Shown here: positions 29,448 to 38,278 of the stretch, piece by piece
Layout of the letters: each line of letters starts with the position of its first letter
How positions within the stretch are numbered: the first letter of the stretch is position 1
NCBI GenBank assembly: GCA_007117465.1
Contig: SKGK01000211.1
Coordinates: 1 to 38,278, forward strand
Source of the DNA: Clostridia bacterium
Lineage (GTDB): Bacteria > Bacillota > Clostridia > SK-Y3
Reading direction: 5' to 3'
DNA: 38,278 nt
Notes under the pieces: generated by a model
Told to the model about the DNA's origin: nothing
The model's input: only the letters and a program-made list of their open reading frames with translations
Database searches by the model: none
Made by a program: the position numbers and the translations under genes

Positions 29448-32400
29448 TCTCTAATTTATCTAATATTCGTTTTAACATAACAATATATGTTGCGCGTGTT
29501 ATCTCTTGCTTAGGTCTAAAACGCTGGTTTTCTGTCTTTAGTATTTGCATATCCACACTTAGCCTTACGGCTTTTAGTAAATGTGCTCTGATATGTTGTT
29601 CATCTGTTATAATAACATTTCTAGAAGGAATTAGGTCATCTATATTGGTATGTGTATATAAAGTATACAGCTGCATCCCCATAAACGCTGCCTGCTCTTT
29701 TATTAAGCTATCTTGCAAACGATTTAAATTCAACGCTTTATCTAAGCCATATGCTTTGGCACGAATGGCAATATTAGGATTATAAGACGGCTTTCGATAC
29801 TGCTCAGCTACTCTCTCAAAAATCAGTATTGCCTCTTGTATTGTAATCGCTTCATTAGGTCTAAAATAAGCACTAACTGCTAAAATTGCTGCTAAATCAT
29901 ATCGATTAATCATATATTGTAGTTCCTCTTGATACTCATGTCCTGGTAAATCAAAAAACATTGAGGTTGTTTTGATAGCCGCTAGTTTAATACCATCTAT
30001 TTGATTAATTTCGCAGCGACTGATTTGCTGTACTATATGATTTTGACCCAGTAGCTTCACCCAATTACGACCACTCCCTATTATTTTATGTGGTGCTATT
30101 GATGCATTGGTATCCATAGTATTGTGGCGGTAATTTAATTGTGCTAAAAGTGGGCGCGGAATATCTTTTAGGGTGCTTGCATACTTAATATAGTTTCTGC
30201 TTTCAATTATTTCTTTGATATATTGCCCTAACTCTCTTTCAATTTCATCAAGTAGCCTCTCCACTTCTTTTTCCGTCTCTGTAAGCTCTGGATTAATGCT
30301 TTCAAGTTCTCTTCTCTTTTCATAAATGAGTCCACTCGTACCTGCTGTGCCATCTTTTCCATATAACATATCATGGATACGCTGTTCAAATTCATCATCT
30401 GTAATACCAAAAGCTTTAGTAACACCTTTTAATGAAGTAATATCTGATACTAGTGCCCTCCCCTGCGCTGGGCGATAGGCTGAACTATCTTTCAAATCTT
30501 CTAACGTAATCGCTACATATACATCTTCTACCGATGATTGATTTTCCTTTCTTGCCATCATCTCAGTAATAGATGCTGTTCGATGCACATCTAATACCCC
30601 TGGCCTAAAAATAAAATCTCCATTTAATGTAGATAATACTAACGTTTTTCCTGTCTCATCTAATACTTCAATGAGCTTTACAGGTATATCTACTGTAAAT
30701 GCTGCTCTTTTGTGCGTTGCTTTTTCTTGTGCTTTAGTAAAATCAATGACAAACTCTGGCTGCCCATCATTGCGAAGATAGTGAATTGTCTTACTTGCTC
30801 TCATTTTTATACGATAGTATATACTATCTGAACGTTCTATATCTTCATATACCCAATATAATGTATCTCTATAACGATTAATGCTATCTAAGAAAACAGC
30901 ATCATTATCATGCTTACGTTCTTCTTCTTCATAATCTTCAGCACTAAATTCAGTACGTGCAGATATGGTGCCTGTATATTTAGATACAGTATCCCCTCCT
31001 ACATCTACTGTTCGTATTTTTATATAATATCTTGTATTAGAGCCTAGACCCGTAATATATGCACTATACCACTCGTAATTTGTACCAAGCAGATTGGTGG
31101 TTTGCCAACGCTCCATATTGCGAGTACTTATATCGCTATACTGAGTACCCGTTCTTATTTCTCTATAATCTTCTTCATCTTCTGCACGAATCGCAATTTC
31201 ATATTGATACTGCACCTGTCCTTCTTGATTAAGATGTTTTAGACCTCTCCACGTTATTTTAAGTTCATGATAGATGTTAAAATTACCATGCGTAAAATCA
31301 TCCTCCTCCGCTTCTAATACAGATAGTAATGTTGGTGGCTCTAATATCAATGTGGTTACGGGTACTGTTATCCACTCTGAATACAAAACCGTATCTTCTT
31401 CGCCCTCTTCTGGTAGTACCGTTCTCTTTGCACGAATACTAAAAAAGTATACCGTATTGGCTTGTAGCTCTGCTGCTTCAAATATAAAGTTTTTGTTCTG
31501 TACATTATAAGCATCTAATATATCAGCATGTTCAAAGACATACGGTTTGTACTGTGCCTCATCTAAGGTTGCAGGATCCCCATTCCAGTCTACTGCATTT
31601 TCAATTGAAACCTCTGTCCGAAGCAATTCATATTCTATTTGTGCATTTGGATAAATTGCCCCTAGTGGCGTATTGTTATCACGCCAAGTTAAAAATGCAC
31701 GATAACTCTCCACCATTAAGTTGCCATCTGCATCTTTTGCCACTGCAAAATCATCTGGTGCTAATGGATGTTTTTCACCATCACCAGGCCCTTCTATTCC
31801 TTTACGAAGCGTAGTAGCACTAAGTGTCTGGGAATACGCAGAGTATTTAGGTTCTTCACCGTCTACCTCTATCTTGGTACGCACAATCATATAATATGTA
31901 GTATTGGCCTCTAAAGGCTTTTGTAGATATTGTGGATCATCACCATTAATTCGGGCTTCTCTTTTTCTGCCTTGGTCATAAGTTGAAAATTCAATGAGTG
32001 GATTATCACTATCAATATCTACTTCTTCAATTGTCCCATCATGCGAACGGATTAACATTTTCCCATCACTAGTTACTTTATAAATCCATTCTTCAAAATC
32101 GCCATATTTCCCTGCACCATATTGCCCTAAATCCCCCGCTTCCACTTCTTCCCTATCTCTTTTTTTACTAACGGTTACTTCATAATGAACCGTCGGAAGC
32201 CCTTCTTCTTCGGGGAAATAATCTCCTGCTCGTATGTCTACTCGCCCCCATGCAAGTTTTGCATAATCTACACCTACTTCTTCCACATGTAAAAGCTGGG
32301 GAAGCGGCGGCTTATTTTCACGATACCGCGGCGTCGTAAATGCAATTGGCAGGGTATAGTTAGATGTCATGCTTGAATCTTGTTCTAATCGCTCTGTATA

Positions 32401-34065
32401 CATTTTCAAAAAGTATACTTTGTTTAGTAGCAATGTGTCGGGATAACCATTATTATCATCGCTCTCTTCAAATAATCCTTGTCCTCTAAATTCATACTCA
32501 ATTCTTTCTTTCCCAGTATATAGTTCTCCATCTCTTACTTGATTCGCATCAATCACTTTTAACCCTTCATTAGTAATCGAAACCCATTTTGCTTTTCTGT
32601 ATTTTATAGGATATTCTCCTAGCACTTCTCCTTTGTGGTTAGTAAGAATTTCTGTAATCGGTTGACCGATTTCATTATATAAGTCTTCAATTGCAGAATT
32701 AAGGAACAGATAATACCTATAATCTAGATTGTCACTTTGTTCTATCATCTGTTCATAATTGTCAGGTTTATCCCATCGTAGCGTAACAATAGGAACTTTA
32801 CTGTCTGCGTCTAATACGGTGCGAACTACTTCTAAATTTTCTGGCATTGGTGGCAACGTAGCTTCAACACCACTTAAGTTTACATGCAAAAGCTGTGACC
32901 TTAGTTCTATCGGAATCCCTTCTAACATCTCATCAGCTGTGGCCGTTACCATATAGTAGTTTAAAAAGTTTGCGGTATTCGCTAAAAAAGCTTCCACATA
33001 CTGCTCCGTAATGCCAGCAGAATCTTCTTCTCTTTCAAAATATGCACGTGTTAAATTATTTTGATCTGGCCCTACCCAAAATTCATATAAAAAATTTGGA
33101 AAAGCAACAAATGTACCATCATTTCTCACACGATATGCTGTCATCATGGCATTATTAGCACCATGTCTTTCTAATTTTACCTGCAAATAAGTAGTAATAA
33201 ATTCTTGCTGCAATTCACTTTCCACATATCGTGTATGCTCAAAATTTCCTTCACTAAAACGTGGATAGATTTGCATATAATAAATAGCACCTGCTCTTAG
33301 TGCACTTGGTTTTCCAATCCCACTATTATCATCTGCTTCTTTTGTCCACTCAAAGCGGATATTCTCATCCGTCACCTGAAGATTATAAAGACTAGAATCT
33401 ACTAACTCAAAACTATTGCCGCCCCAACGATTGAGCGTATAATTTCCATCTGCATACTCTATATAAAAGCGCTCTACTGTATCGGCAGTAGCTGATTTTG
33501 ATTTGCGCACATTAATTTCATAATCAACAGATTGAACGTATGACACAGGATCTGCCGCTTGTATTAGTCTATCCCATGAGACTCTAATCCCTGGATTCGT
33601 TCCGACTTCTGTCTGGTTTTCTGTAATGGTCTCATTGATGCGAAAAGCATTAAAGTTGGTAACGCGTGTGATTGCTTGTACCTTATATATATTACTATCT
33701 GTGGTTAATTCATCATCGGCTACATCATATGCCCTAAGTATAAATGTATATACATAGCCTGGCAACAAATTCGTAACTTCATATTGCATCAAACTAACAT
33801 CTTGTGCCTCTATACGTTCTAGCTCTATGAATTCACCTTGCGCATTATAATATGCGATTTGATATTCAGCAGCATTAATAATGCGACTCCATTCTAATGT
33901 CACAGCATTACTCTTAATAAGGTATTTTTGCTGCTGTCTTGCAACGCGTAGCACATTTTCTTCTTGCGCTTCTCCTTGTGGTACATACCAACCCAATGTA
34001 ATAACAAATACCATTAATACGCATAACGCCATTATCTTTCTATATTTATACATACATGCGTTCAC
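29440..34065 (-). CDS. Giant secreted protein, multiple FN3-like repeats with degenerate C-terminal SLH domains
   Basis: 1541 aa; signal peptide MYKYRKIMALCVLMVFVITLGWYVPQGEAQ; FN3 pattern; C-terminal AYFRPNEAITIQEAILIFERV and QRFRPKQEITRATYIVMLKRIL. Confidence 0.82.
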   Translation of the reverse strand: MNACMYKYRKIMALCVLMVFVITLGWYVPQGEAQEENVLRVARQQQKYLIKSNAVTLEWSRIINAAEYQIAYYNAQGEFIELERIEAQDVSLMQYEVTNLLPGYVYTFILRAYDVADDELTTDSNIYKVQAITRVTNFNAFRINETITENQTEVGTNPGIRVSWDRLIQAADPVSYVQSVDYEINVRKSKSATADTVERFYIEYADGNYTLNRWGGNSFELVDSSLYNLQVTDENIRFEWTKEADDNSGIGKPSALRAGAIYYMQIYPRFSEGNFEHTRYVESELQQEFITTYLQVKLERHGANNAMMTAYRVRNDGTFVAFPNFLYEFWVGPDQNNLTRAYFEREEDSAGITEQYVEAFLANTANFLNYYMVTATADEMLEGIPIELRSQLLHVNLSGVEATLPPMPENLEVVRTVLDADSKVPIVTLRWDKPDNYEQMIEQSDNLDYRYYLFLNSAIEDLYNEIGQPITEILTNHKGEVLGEYPIKYRKAKWVSITNEGLKVIDANQVRDGELYTGKERIEYEFRGQGLFEESDDNNGYPDTLLLNKVYFLKMYTERLEQDSSMTSNYTLPIAFTTPRYRENKPPLPQLLHVEEVGVDYAKLAWGRVDIRAGDYFPEEEGLPTVHYEVTVSKKRDREEVEAGDLGQYGAGKYGDFEEWIYKVTSDGKMLIRSHDGTIEEVDIDSDNPLIEFSTYDQGRKREARINGDDPQYLQKPLEANTTYYMIVRTKIEVDGEEPKYSAYSQTLSATTLRKGIEGPGDGEKHPLAPDDFAVAKDADGNLMVESYRAFLTWRDNNTPLGAIYPNAQIEYELLRTEVSIENAVDWNGDPATLDEAQYKPYVFEHADILDAYNVQNKNFIFEAAELQANTVYFFSIRAKRTVLPEEGEEDTVLYSEWITVPVTTLILEPPTLLSVLEAEEDDFTHGNFNIYHELKITWRGLKHLNQEGQVQYQYEIAIRAEDEEDYREIRTGTQYSDISTRNMERWQTTNLLGTNYEWYSAYITGLGSNTRYYIKIRTVDVGGDTVSKYTGTISARTEFSAEDYEEEERKHDNDAVFLDSINRYRDTLYWVYEDIERSDSIYYRIKMRASKTIHYLRNDGQPEFVIDFTKAQEKATHKRAAFTVDIPVKLIEVLDETGKTLVLSTLNGDFIFRPGVLDVHRTASITEMMARKENQSSVEDVYVAITLEDLKDSSAYRPAQGRALVSDITSLKGVTKAFGITDDEFEQRIHDMLYGKDGTAGTSGLIYEKRRELESINPELTETEKEVERLLDEIERELGQYIKEIIESRNYIKYASTLKDIPRPLLAQLNYRHNTMDTNASIAPHKIIGSGRNWVKLLGQNHIVQQISRCEINQIDGIKLAAIKTTSMFFDLPGHEYQEELQYMINRYDLAAILAVSAYFRPNEAITIQEAILIFERVAEQYRKPSYNPNIAIRAKAYGLDKALNLNRLQDSLIKEQAAFMGMQLYTLYTHTNIDDLIPSRNVIITDEQHIRAHLLKAVRLSVDMQILKTENQRFRPKQEITRATYIVMLKRILDKLEIE

Positions 34066-34094
34066 TCCTATCTATTTAAAGCTTCCCTTAAAAA

Positions 34095-34138
34095 GGCGCA
34101 TTCGCTCTTCGCTATGGGGAGTTGCTCGCCTGCACCCC
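34095..34138 (-). promoter_or_regulatory. GC-rich, potentially mutually exclusive hairpins in the FN3/SLH operon leader
   Basis: Minus strand GGGGTGCAGGCGAGCAACTCCCC overlaps GGCGAGCA...TGCGCC followed by TTTTT, ~30 nt upstream of the 34065 start. Confidence 0.4.
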
Positions 34139-34188
34139 TTCATTTCTTATTGCCTTTGTTCTCCGTAACGATGTATGTTGCTTTATAG

Positions 34189-34235
34189 GTGCGTTTTAGA
34201 ACTTAAATCAACAGAAAATTTTTATACTTTCCTAG
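34189..34235. repeat. 47-bp dispersed repeat, copy 2
   Basis: GTGCGTTTTAGAACTTAAATCAACAGAAAATTTTTATACTTTCCTAG; see 12478-12524. Confidence 0.85.
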
Positions 34236-34447
34236 GCAATTAAAAATGCGTATGACTATATTCATATTTATCGGTAATTTCATAAAAAAAATTAATATGC
34301 TTATGCATTGTTCAGCAAATTTTGAAAAGTTTAGCTTCTGCTTAATTTCATTACATCCAGATAATTGTATCACGAAACAGAGGGTAACCCACTGAATTTG
34401 CAAGATTATTTTTATGTGTCTAAAATTATGGTTTAGTGATACTGAAG

Positions 34448-37018
34448 CTAAACTTCTGCTTTGATAATCCAACAATATTTTTCACATGCCTGTACAATTT
34501 CAAGATCAAATTGTTTTCCAGCACAACTTTTCAATTCTTCAATCGCTTCTTGATGAGTAAAAGTCTTTTTATATGGTCTGTCTGCCGTCATTGCCTCATA
34601 AGCGTCCGCTACTGTTAATATTCTAGCAATTCGAGGAATATCTTCACCTGAAATACCTCTTGGATAGCCTTTTCCATCCCATCTTTCATGATGAGATAAC
34701 ACATACTCTGCCAATTTTGTGTAAACATCAGCAGATTTTAAAATATGATAACTTATTTCTGGATGTCTTTTGATTTCTTCATATTCAGCTTTTGTTAGTT
34801 TTCCTGGTTTGTTTAATATGTCGTTACTAATAGCAATCTTTCCTATATCATGCATTAATCCTACTATTTCTAGTTCGTTCAGTACTTCATCGTCCAATTT
34901 CATTGCTTTACCTATCTTGCGACAAATTTTACTCACTCTTTCAGAATGAATCTTCTCACGGGCGTTTGCTTCATGGAGTGTATGCATGATCACTTTTATA
35001 GTTTGATTTCGCATGCTTTGACTCTCTGTTATTTTTTTTCTGTACATAAAATCTTCTGCTTTAGAAAATATTTCTTTTATGTCCTGTTCAATGGTTTCCT
35101 TGGTTTCCCATCCAATAGAAACCGATACAATTATATTGTCTATTTTTTCTCGTCCAATTGCTTTATATATTCTCTTGACAATTAGCTCTGCCTCTTCGCG
35201 CCTTGTCTTAGGCAATAAAATTATAAATTCATCTCCACCAACACGAGAAATGATGTCATCGACCCTGCATTCATTTTTTAATACTTCAGATACTCTTTTA
35301 AGTAGCATATCTCCCGCCTTATGACCAAAAGCGTCATTTGTAAGCTTTAAGCCATTAACATCCAACATTGCAATAGTAAATGGTAAGTGTCTTTCAATAT
35401 CAAGCCTTTTTAATTCTTCTTGAAAAAAATGCCTATTGTAAAGGCCTGTTAGTTGATCATGATAACTAAGGTATTGGATTTTTTCTTGCTTCTCTTTCTT
35501 CTCTGTGCAATCTCTAAATACAACTACAACACCAATTATATTGCCCTTATCATCTCTTATTGGAGCTGCACTATCTTCTATTGGAACTTCTTCATGGTTC
35601 TTTTTAATTAGCACTGTATGATTTTCTAGCTCTATAATTTCTTCTGTCTCCAAAACTTTTTCAACAGGATTAAAACATTTTTTTCTTGTGTATTCATTGA
35701 CAATTTTGAAAATCTCTTGAAAGGGCAGACCCCTAGCATCAGTTAGACTCCATCCAGTAAGTTTCTCTGCAACACTATTCATAATATCTATATTTCCCTT
35801 AACATCTGTCGAAATAACTCCATCTCCAATCGAATGGAGAGTCGTCTTAAATAAATTTCTTTCTTCAAGAATGATCTTTTCTAACTCTTTTATTTTAGTT
35901 ATGTTAATATGACAACCAACCATTCTTAATGGCTTATCATCATTCCATTCAATCACACGACCAGAACAAATAACCCATACTGTCGATCCATTTTTATGAT
36001 GATATCTTGCCTCATTATAAAACGGAATTTCTCCCTTTGAAGAAATATGTTTTTCAAATTGCTCAAGTACTAAAGGAAAATCTTCTTTAAATATTATCCT
36101 TTGCCACGATTCTGGTGAGTTTTCAAGTTCATCATCACTATATCCAAACATCGACTTAAATGACGGACTGAGATACTCATAATTTTTTTCTAAATCCCAA
36201 TCCCAGTATCCAGAAAGGGTATCTTCTAGAATGGTTTCAAGAATTATCTTTTCTCTTTCAATTTGTTCTTGGGCTTTTTTTTCAATAGTCACATCTGTAA
36301 ATATTGTCACAAAATGATTTGGTAACGGACTATAAACATTTACATTAAAATACTTATCTAACTCTACAGAATAATTAGAAAAAGTCATATTTTTACCATT
36401 TATAGCAACATCACCGTAGGAATCAATCCAATACTTTTCTGTATTTGGAAATACTTCTTTTACAGTTTTATTCTTAATTTCATTAATTTTTAAACCCGTA
36501 ATCTTTTCAAATGCGAAGTTTGCCTCTAAAAAGCGATAATCTATAGGTAATCCGTTTTTGTCTAATATTATTTCATGAAGTGCAAAACCTTCATTCATAT
36601 TATCAAAAAGGCTTTTAAACTTACTTTTATTATACTGTTCATTCTTCTTAATCCTATTTGTAATACTTAAAAGTATAAAAAGACCGACAATAATTATTCC
36701 TAAAAAGCTAATCACCATGATTTTATTGTTTTTTACTTCCTTTTCTGTTTCTTTTTTTATTTCTTTTTCACCTAATATATTGATTTCACTAATTTTCATC
36801 CTGATAAGTTCATCTCTAGAATATCCATAGAACTCTCTTGCAGTTTTATTTGCATCTAAGATATCTCCATTTGAAGAATCAATAAGCAACATAACAGATT
36901 TATTGCTATCAAATATCTCATCTGAATTATAATTCATCTCTATATTTGCAAATGCAGAATTCATATTTAAAAATAAGATTGTTATGAGTATTAAAAATGT
37001 ATTATTGCGTCTTTTCAT
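34448..37018 (-). CDS. Membrane PAS-GGDEF-HD-GYP protein (c-di-GMP cyclase/phosphodiesterase architecture)
   Basis: Signal peptide, TM, several PAS domains, VGGDEFIILL and HDIGKIAISNDIL...HHERWDGKGYPRGISGEDIPRIARILTVADAYEAMTADRPYKK. ATG at 37018 follows GGGGAGA SD. Confidence 0.92.
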   Translation of the reverse strand: MKRRNNTFLILITILFLNMNSAFANIEMNYNSDEIFDSNKSVMLLIDSSNGDILDANKTAREFYGYSRDELIRMKISEINILGEKEIKKETEKEVKNNKIMVISFLGIIIVGLFILLSITNRIKKNEQYNKSKFKSLFDNMNEGFALHEIILDKNGLPIDYRFLEANFAFEKITGLKINEIKNKTVKEVFPNTEKYWIDSYGDVAINGKNMTFSNYSVELDKYFNVNVYSPLPNHFVTIFTDVTIEKKAQEQIEREKIILETILEDTLSGYWDWDLEKNYEYLSPSFKSMFGYSDDELENSPESWQRIIFKEDFPLVLEQFEKHISSKGEIPFYNEARYHHKNGSTVWVICSGRVIEWNDDKPLRMVGCHINITKIKELEKIILEERNLFKTTLHSIGDGVISTDVKGNIDIMNSVAEKLTGWSLTDARGLPFQEIFKIVNEYTRKKCFNPVEKVLETEEIIELENHTVLIKKNHEEVPIEDSAAPIRDDKGNIIGVVVVFRDCTEKKEKQEKIQYLSYHDQLTGLYNRHFFQEELKRLDIERHLPFTIAMLDVNGLKLTNDAFGHKAGDMLLKRVSEVLKNECRVDDIISRVGGDEFIILLPKTRREEAELIVKRIYKAIGREKIDNIIVSVSIGWETKETIEQDIKEIFSKAEDFMYRKKITESQSMRNQTIKVIMHTLHEANAREKIHSERVSKICRKIGKAMKLDDEVLNELEIVGLMHDIGKIAISNDILNKPGKLTKAEYEEIKRHPEISYHILKSADVYTKLAEYVLSHHERWDGKGYPRGISGEDIPRIARILTVADAYEAMTADRPYKKTFTHQEAIEELKSCAGKQFDLEIVQACEKYCWIIKAEV

Positions 37019-37254
37019 GTGCAATCTCCCCACTAACCTGATTATTAATATGTACCCAATTTTATTAATTTGCTGACTTTAAACCGGAAATCTAGATATG
37101 AAATGTTTTCACAGATTTTCTGTTTCATTACTATTTTATACCCAAAATCTGCGTTAGTAAATATCCAAAAACCTCAAACTATTGATAAATAAGGTTTACA
37201 AAGCATTCAACCTTTCAACTAATATGTCTTTTTCAGAAGTTTTGACCTTTCTTA

Positions 37255-37283
37255 ATTATACCCTACTTTCCATAACATTTCAA
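37255..37283 (-). promoter_or_regulatory. SigmaA-type promoter for the PAS-GGDEF-HD-GYP gene
   Basis: Minus strand TTGAAA - 17 bp - TATAAT. Confidence 0.6.
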
Positions 37284-37418
37284 CGATTATTTTCCGACAC
37301 CACTCGACAAATTTTCCGCAAAAAGTTATGACTTAGCTATCTAGTCGAGAAACTTCACCAAATTTGCGACACTTTTTTTGCGTATGCAATACACTTATAG
37401 AATATATAGTTTTAGGAT

Positions 37419-38278
37419 TTAAACGCTAACCTCATTGAATCCGCCTTTTCCATTTCTTTTAATTTCATACATTGTAGAATCTGCATTTTTTAATAATGTT
37501 TCACTATCTTTGCCGTTTTCAGGATATATTGCTACACCAATAGAAGAATTGACACTACACTCAATATTATCTATATGCATATCTTCCTGTAGCGCTTTAT
37601 GAATTTTCTTAACAAGATTATCTACACTTTTTTTATCTTCGATATTGCGAATAATAATCGTGAATTCATCTCCACCCATTCGTGCCACAGTATCTGATTT
37701 TCGAATGCACTGTAACAACCTATTACCAACTGTAATTAAGACTTCATCTCCAACTACATGTCCATATCTGTCATTAATATCCTTAAACCCGTCTAAATCG
37801 ATAAAAAGCAGTGCAAACTGGCTTTTACCTCTTTCTTTTTCTATTACCATTCTCTCTAATCTTTCAAAAAACAATCTTCTATTGGGTAGTCCAGTTAATT
37901 TATCGTAATTAGCATATTTTTCTAATTCTTTTTCTAGTTTTTTACGTTCCGTAATGTCTGTCGCTGAACCTACAATATGAGATATGCTGTCTCCTTCCAT
38001 AATAGGTGTTAATGTTGTTAACCATGTACGCTCTCCTCCAGGCAAACTAAGTTCTTCTTCATATGTAATGCTTTTTCTGCCACCAACGCATTTTTGATAA
38101 TTTCTTCCAACAAAATCCCCCATCTCTTTGCCTAGCAATTCTTGAGGAGTTTTATTAATTATTTGCTCAAGAAGTATACCTGTTTTGTTTTGATGAGCAA
38201 TATTATTTCGAACATAACGAAATTCGCCATTTTTAAAGACTTTTATTAGGAACATAGCATCCTGCGTACCATTAAATG
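37419..38278 (-). CDS. PAS-GGDEF diguanylate cyclase, 5' end beyond the right edge
   Basis: SHIVGSATDITERKKLEKEL...YDKLTGLPNRRLFFERLER...MGGDEFTIII; frame stays open upstream of the ORF-track ATG (FNGTQDAMFLIKV) to the window end. Confidence 0.9.
   Translation of the reverse strand, partial: FNGTQDAMFLIKVFKNGEFRYVRNNIAHQNKTGILLEQIINKTPQELLGKEMGDFVGRNYQKCVGGRKSITYEEELSLPGGERTWLTTLTPIMEGDSISHIVGSATDITERKKLEKELEKYANYDKLTGLPNRRLFFERLERMVIEKERGKSQFALLFIDLDGFKDINDRYGHVVGDEVLITVGNRLLQCIRKSDTVARMGGDEFTIIIRNIEDKKSVDNLVKKIHKALQEDMHIDNIECSVNSSIGVAIYPENGKDSETLLKNADSTMYEIKRNGKGGFNEVSV

Noticed and set aside
34080-34200. c-di-GMP-I (GEMM) riboswitch in the FN3/SLH leader
   Set aside because: Lacks the recognisable GEMM core sequence; left as an unidentified structured segment.
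1-38278. CRISPR array, prophage, toxin-antitoxin or restriction-modification system
   Set aside because: No regularly spaced repeats and no Cas, phage structural, TA or R-M proteins among the ORFs.

Overview
AT-rich chromosomal window from a clostridial Firmicute (Lachnospirales-like gene content; taxonomy is inference). Most genes are on the minus strand. Mostly housekeeping: sigH, rlmB, homoserine dehydrogenase with ACT protein, an alpha-oxoamine synthase, an apgM/proposed homoserine kinase, prmC, yqhQ-like DUF1385, rpmE, rho, nitroreductase-ilvD-ilvB, cvpA, DUF5711, truA-ecfT-ecfA2-ecfA1, murA and a YwmB-like gene. These are followed by a ~9.3 kb operon of three secreted SLH proteins (two giant, with fibronectin III repeats) and two c-di-GMP turnover genes, the last running off the right edge. 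The most unusual signals are: (i) a dense DnaA-box cluster at ~872-992 with no dnaA/dnaN in the window; (ii) next to it, a collapsed amino-acid ABC transporter operon and a truncated TnpB (IS200/IS605) fragment; (iii) a degenerate tRNA after sigH; (iv) a 47-bp dispersed repeat, one copy beside a GC-rich hairpin segment in the leader of the giant FN3/SLH operon; (v) breaks in normally conserved neighbourhoods. I see no CRISPR array, defence island or clear novel enzymatic system. Everything here was read by eye; no database search or folding was run.
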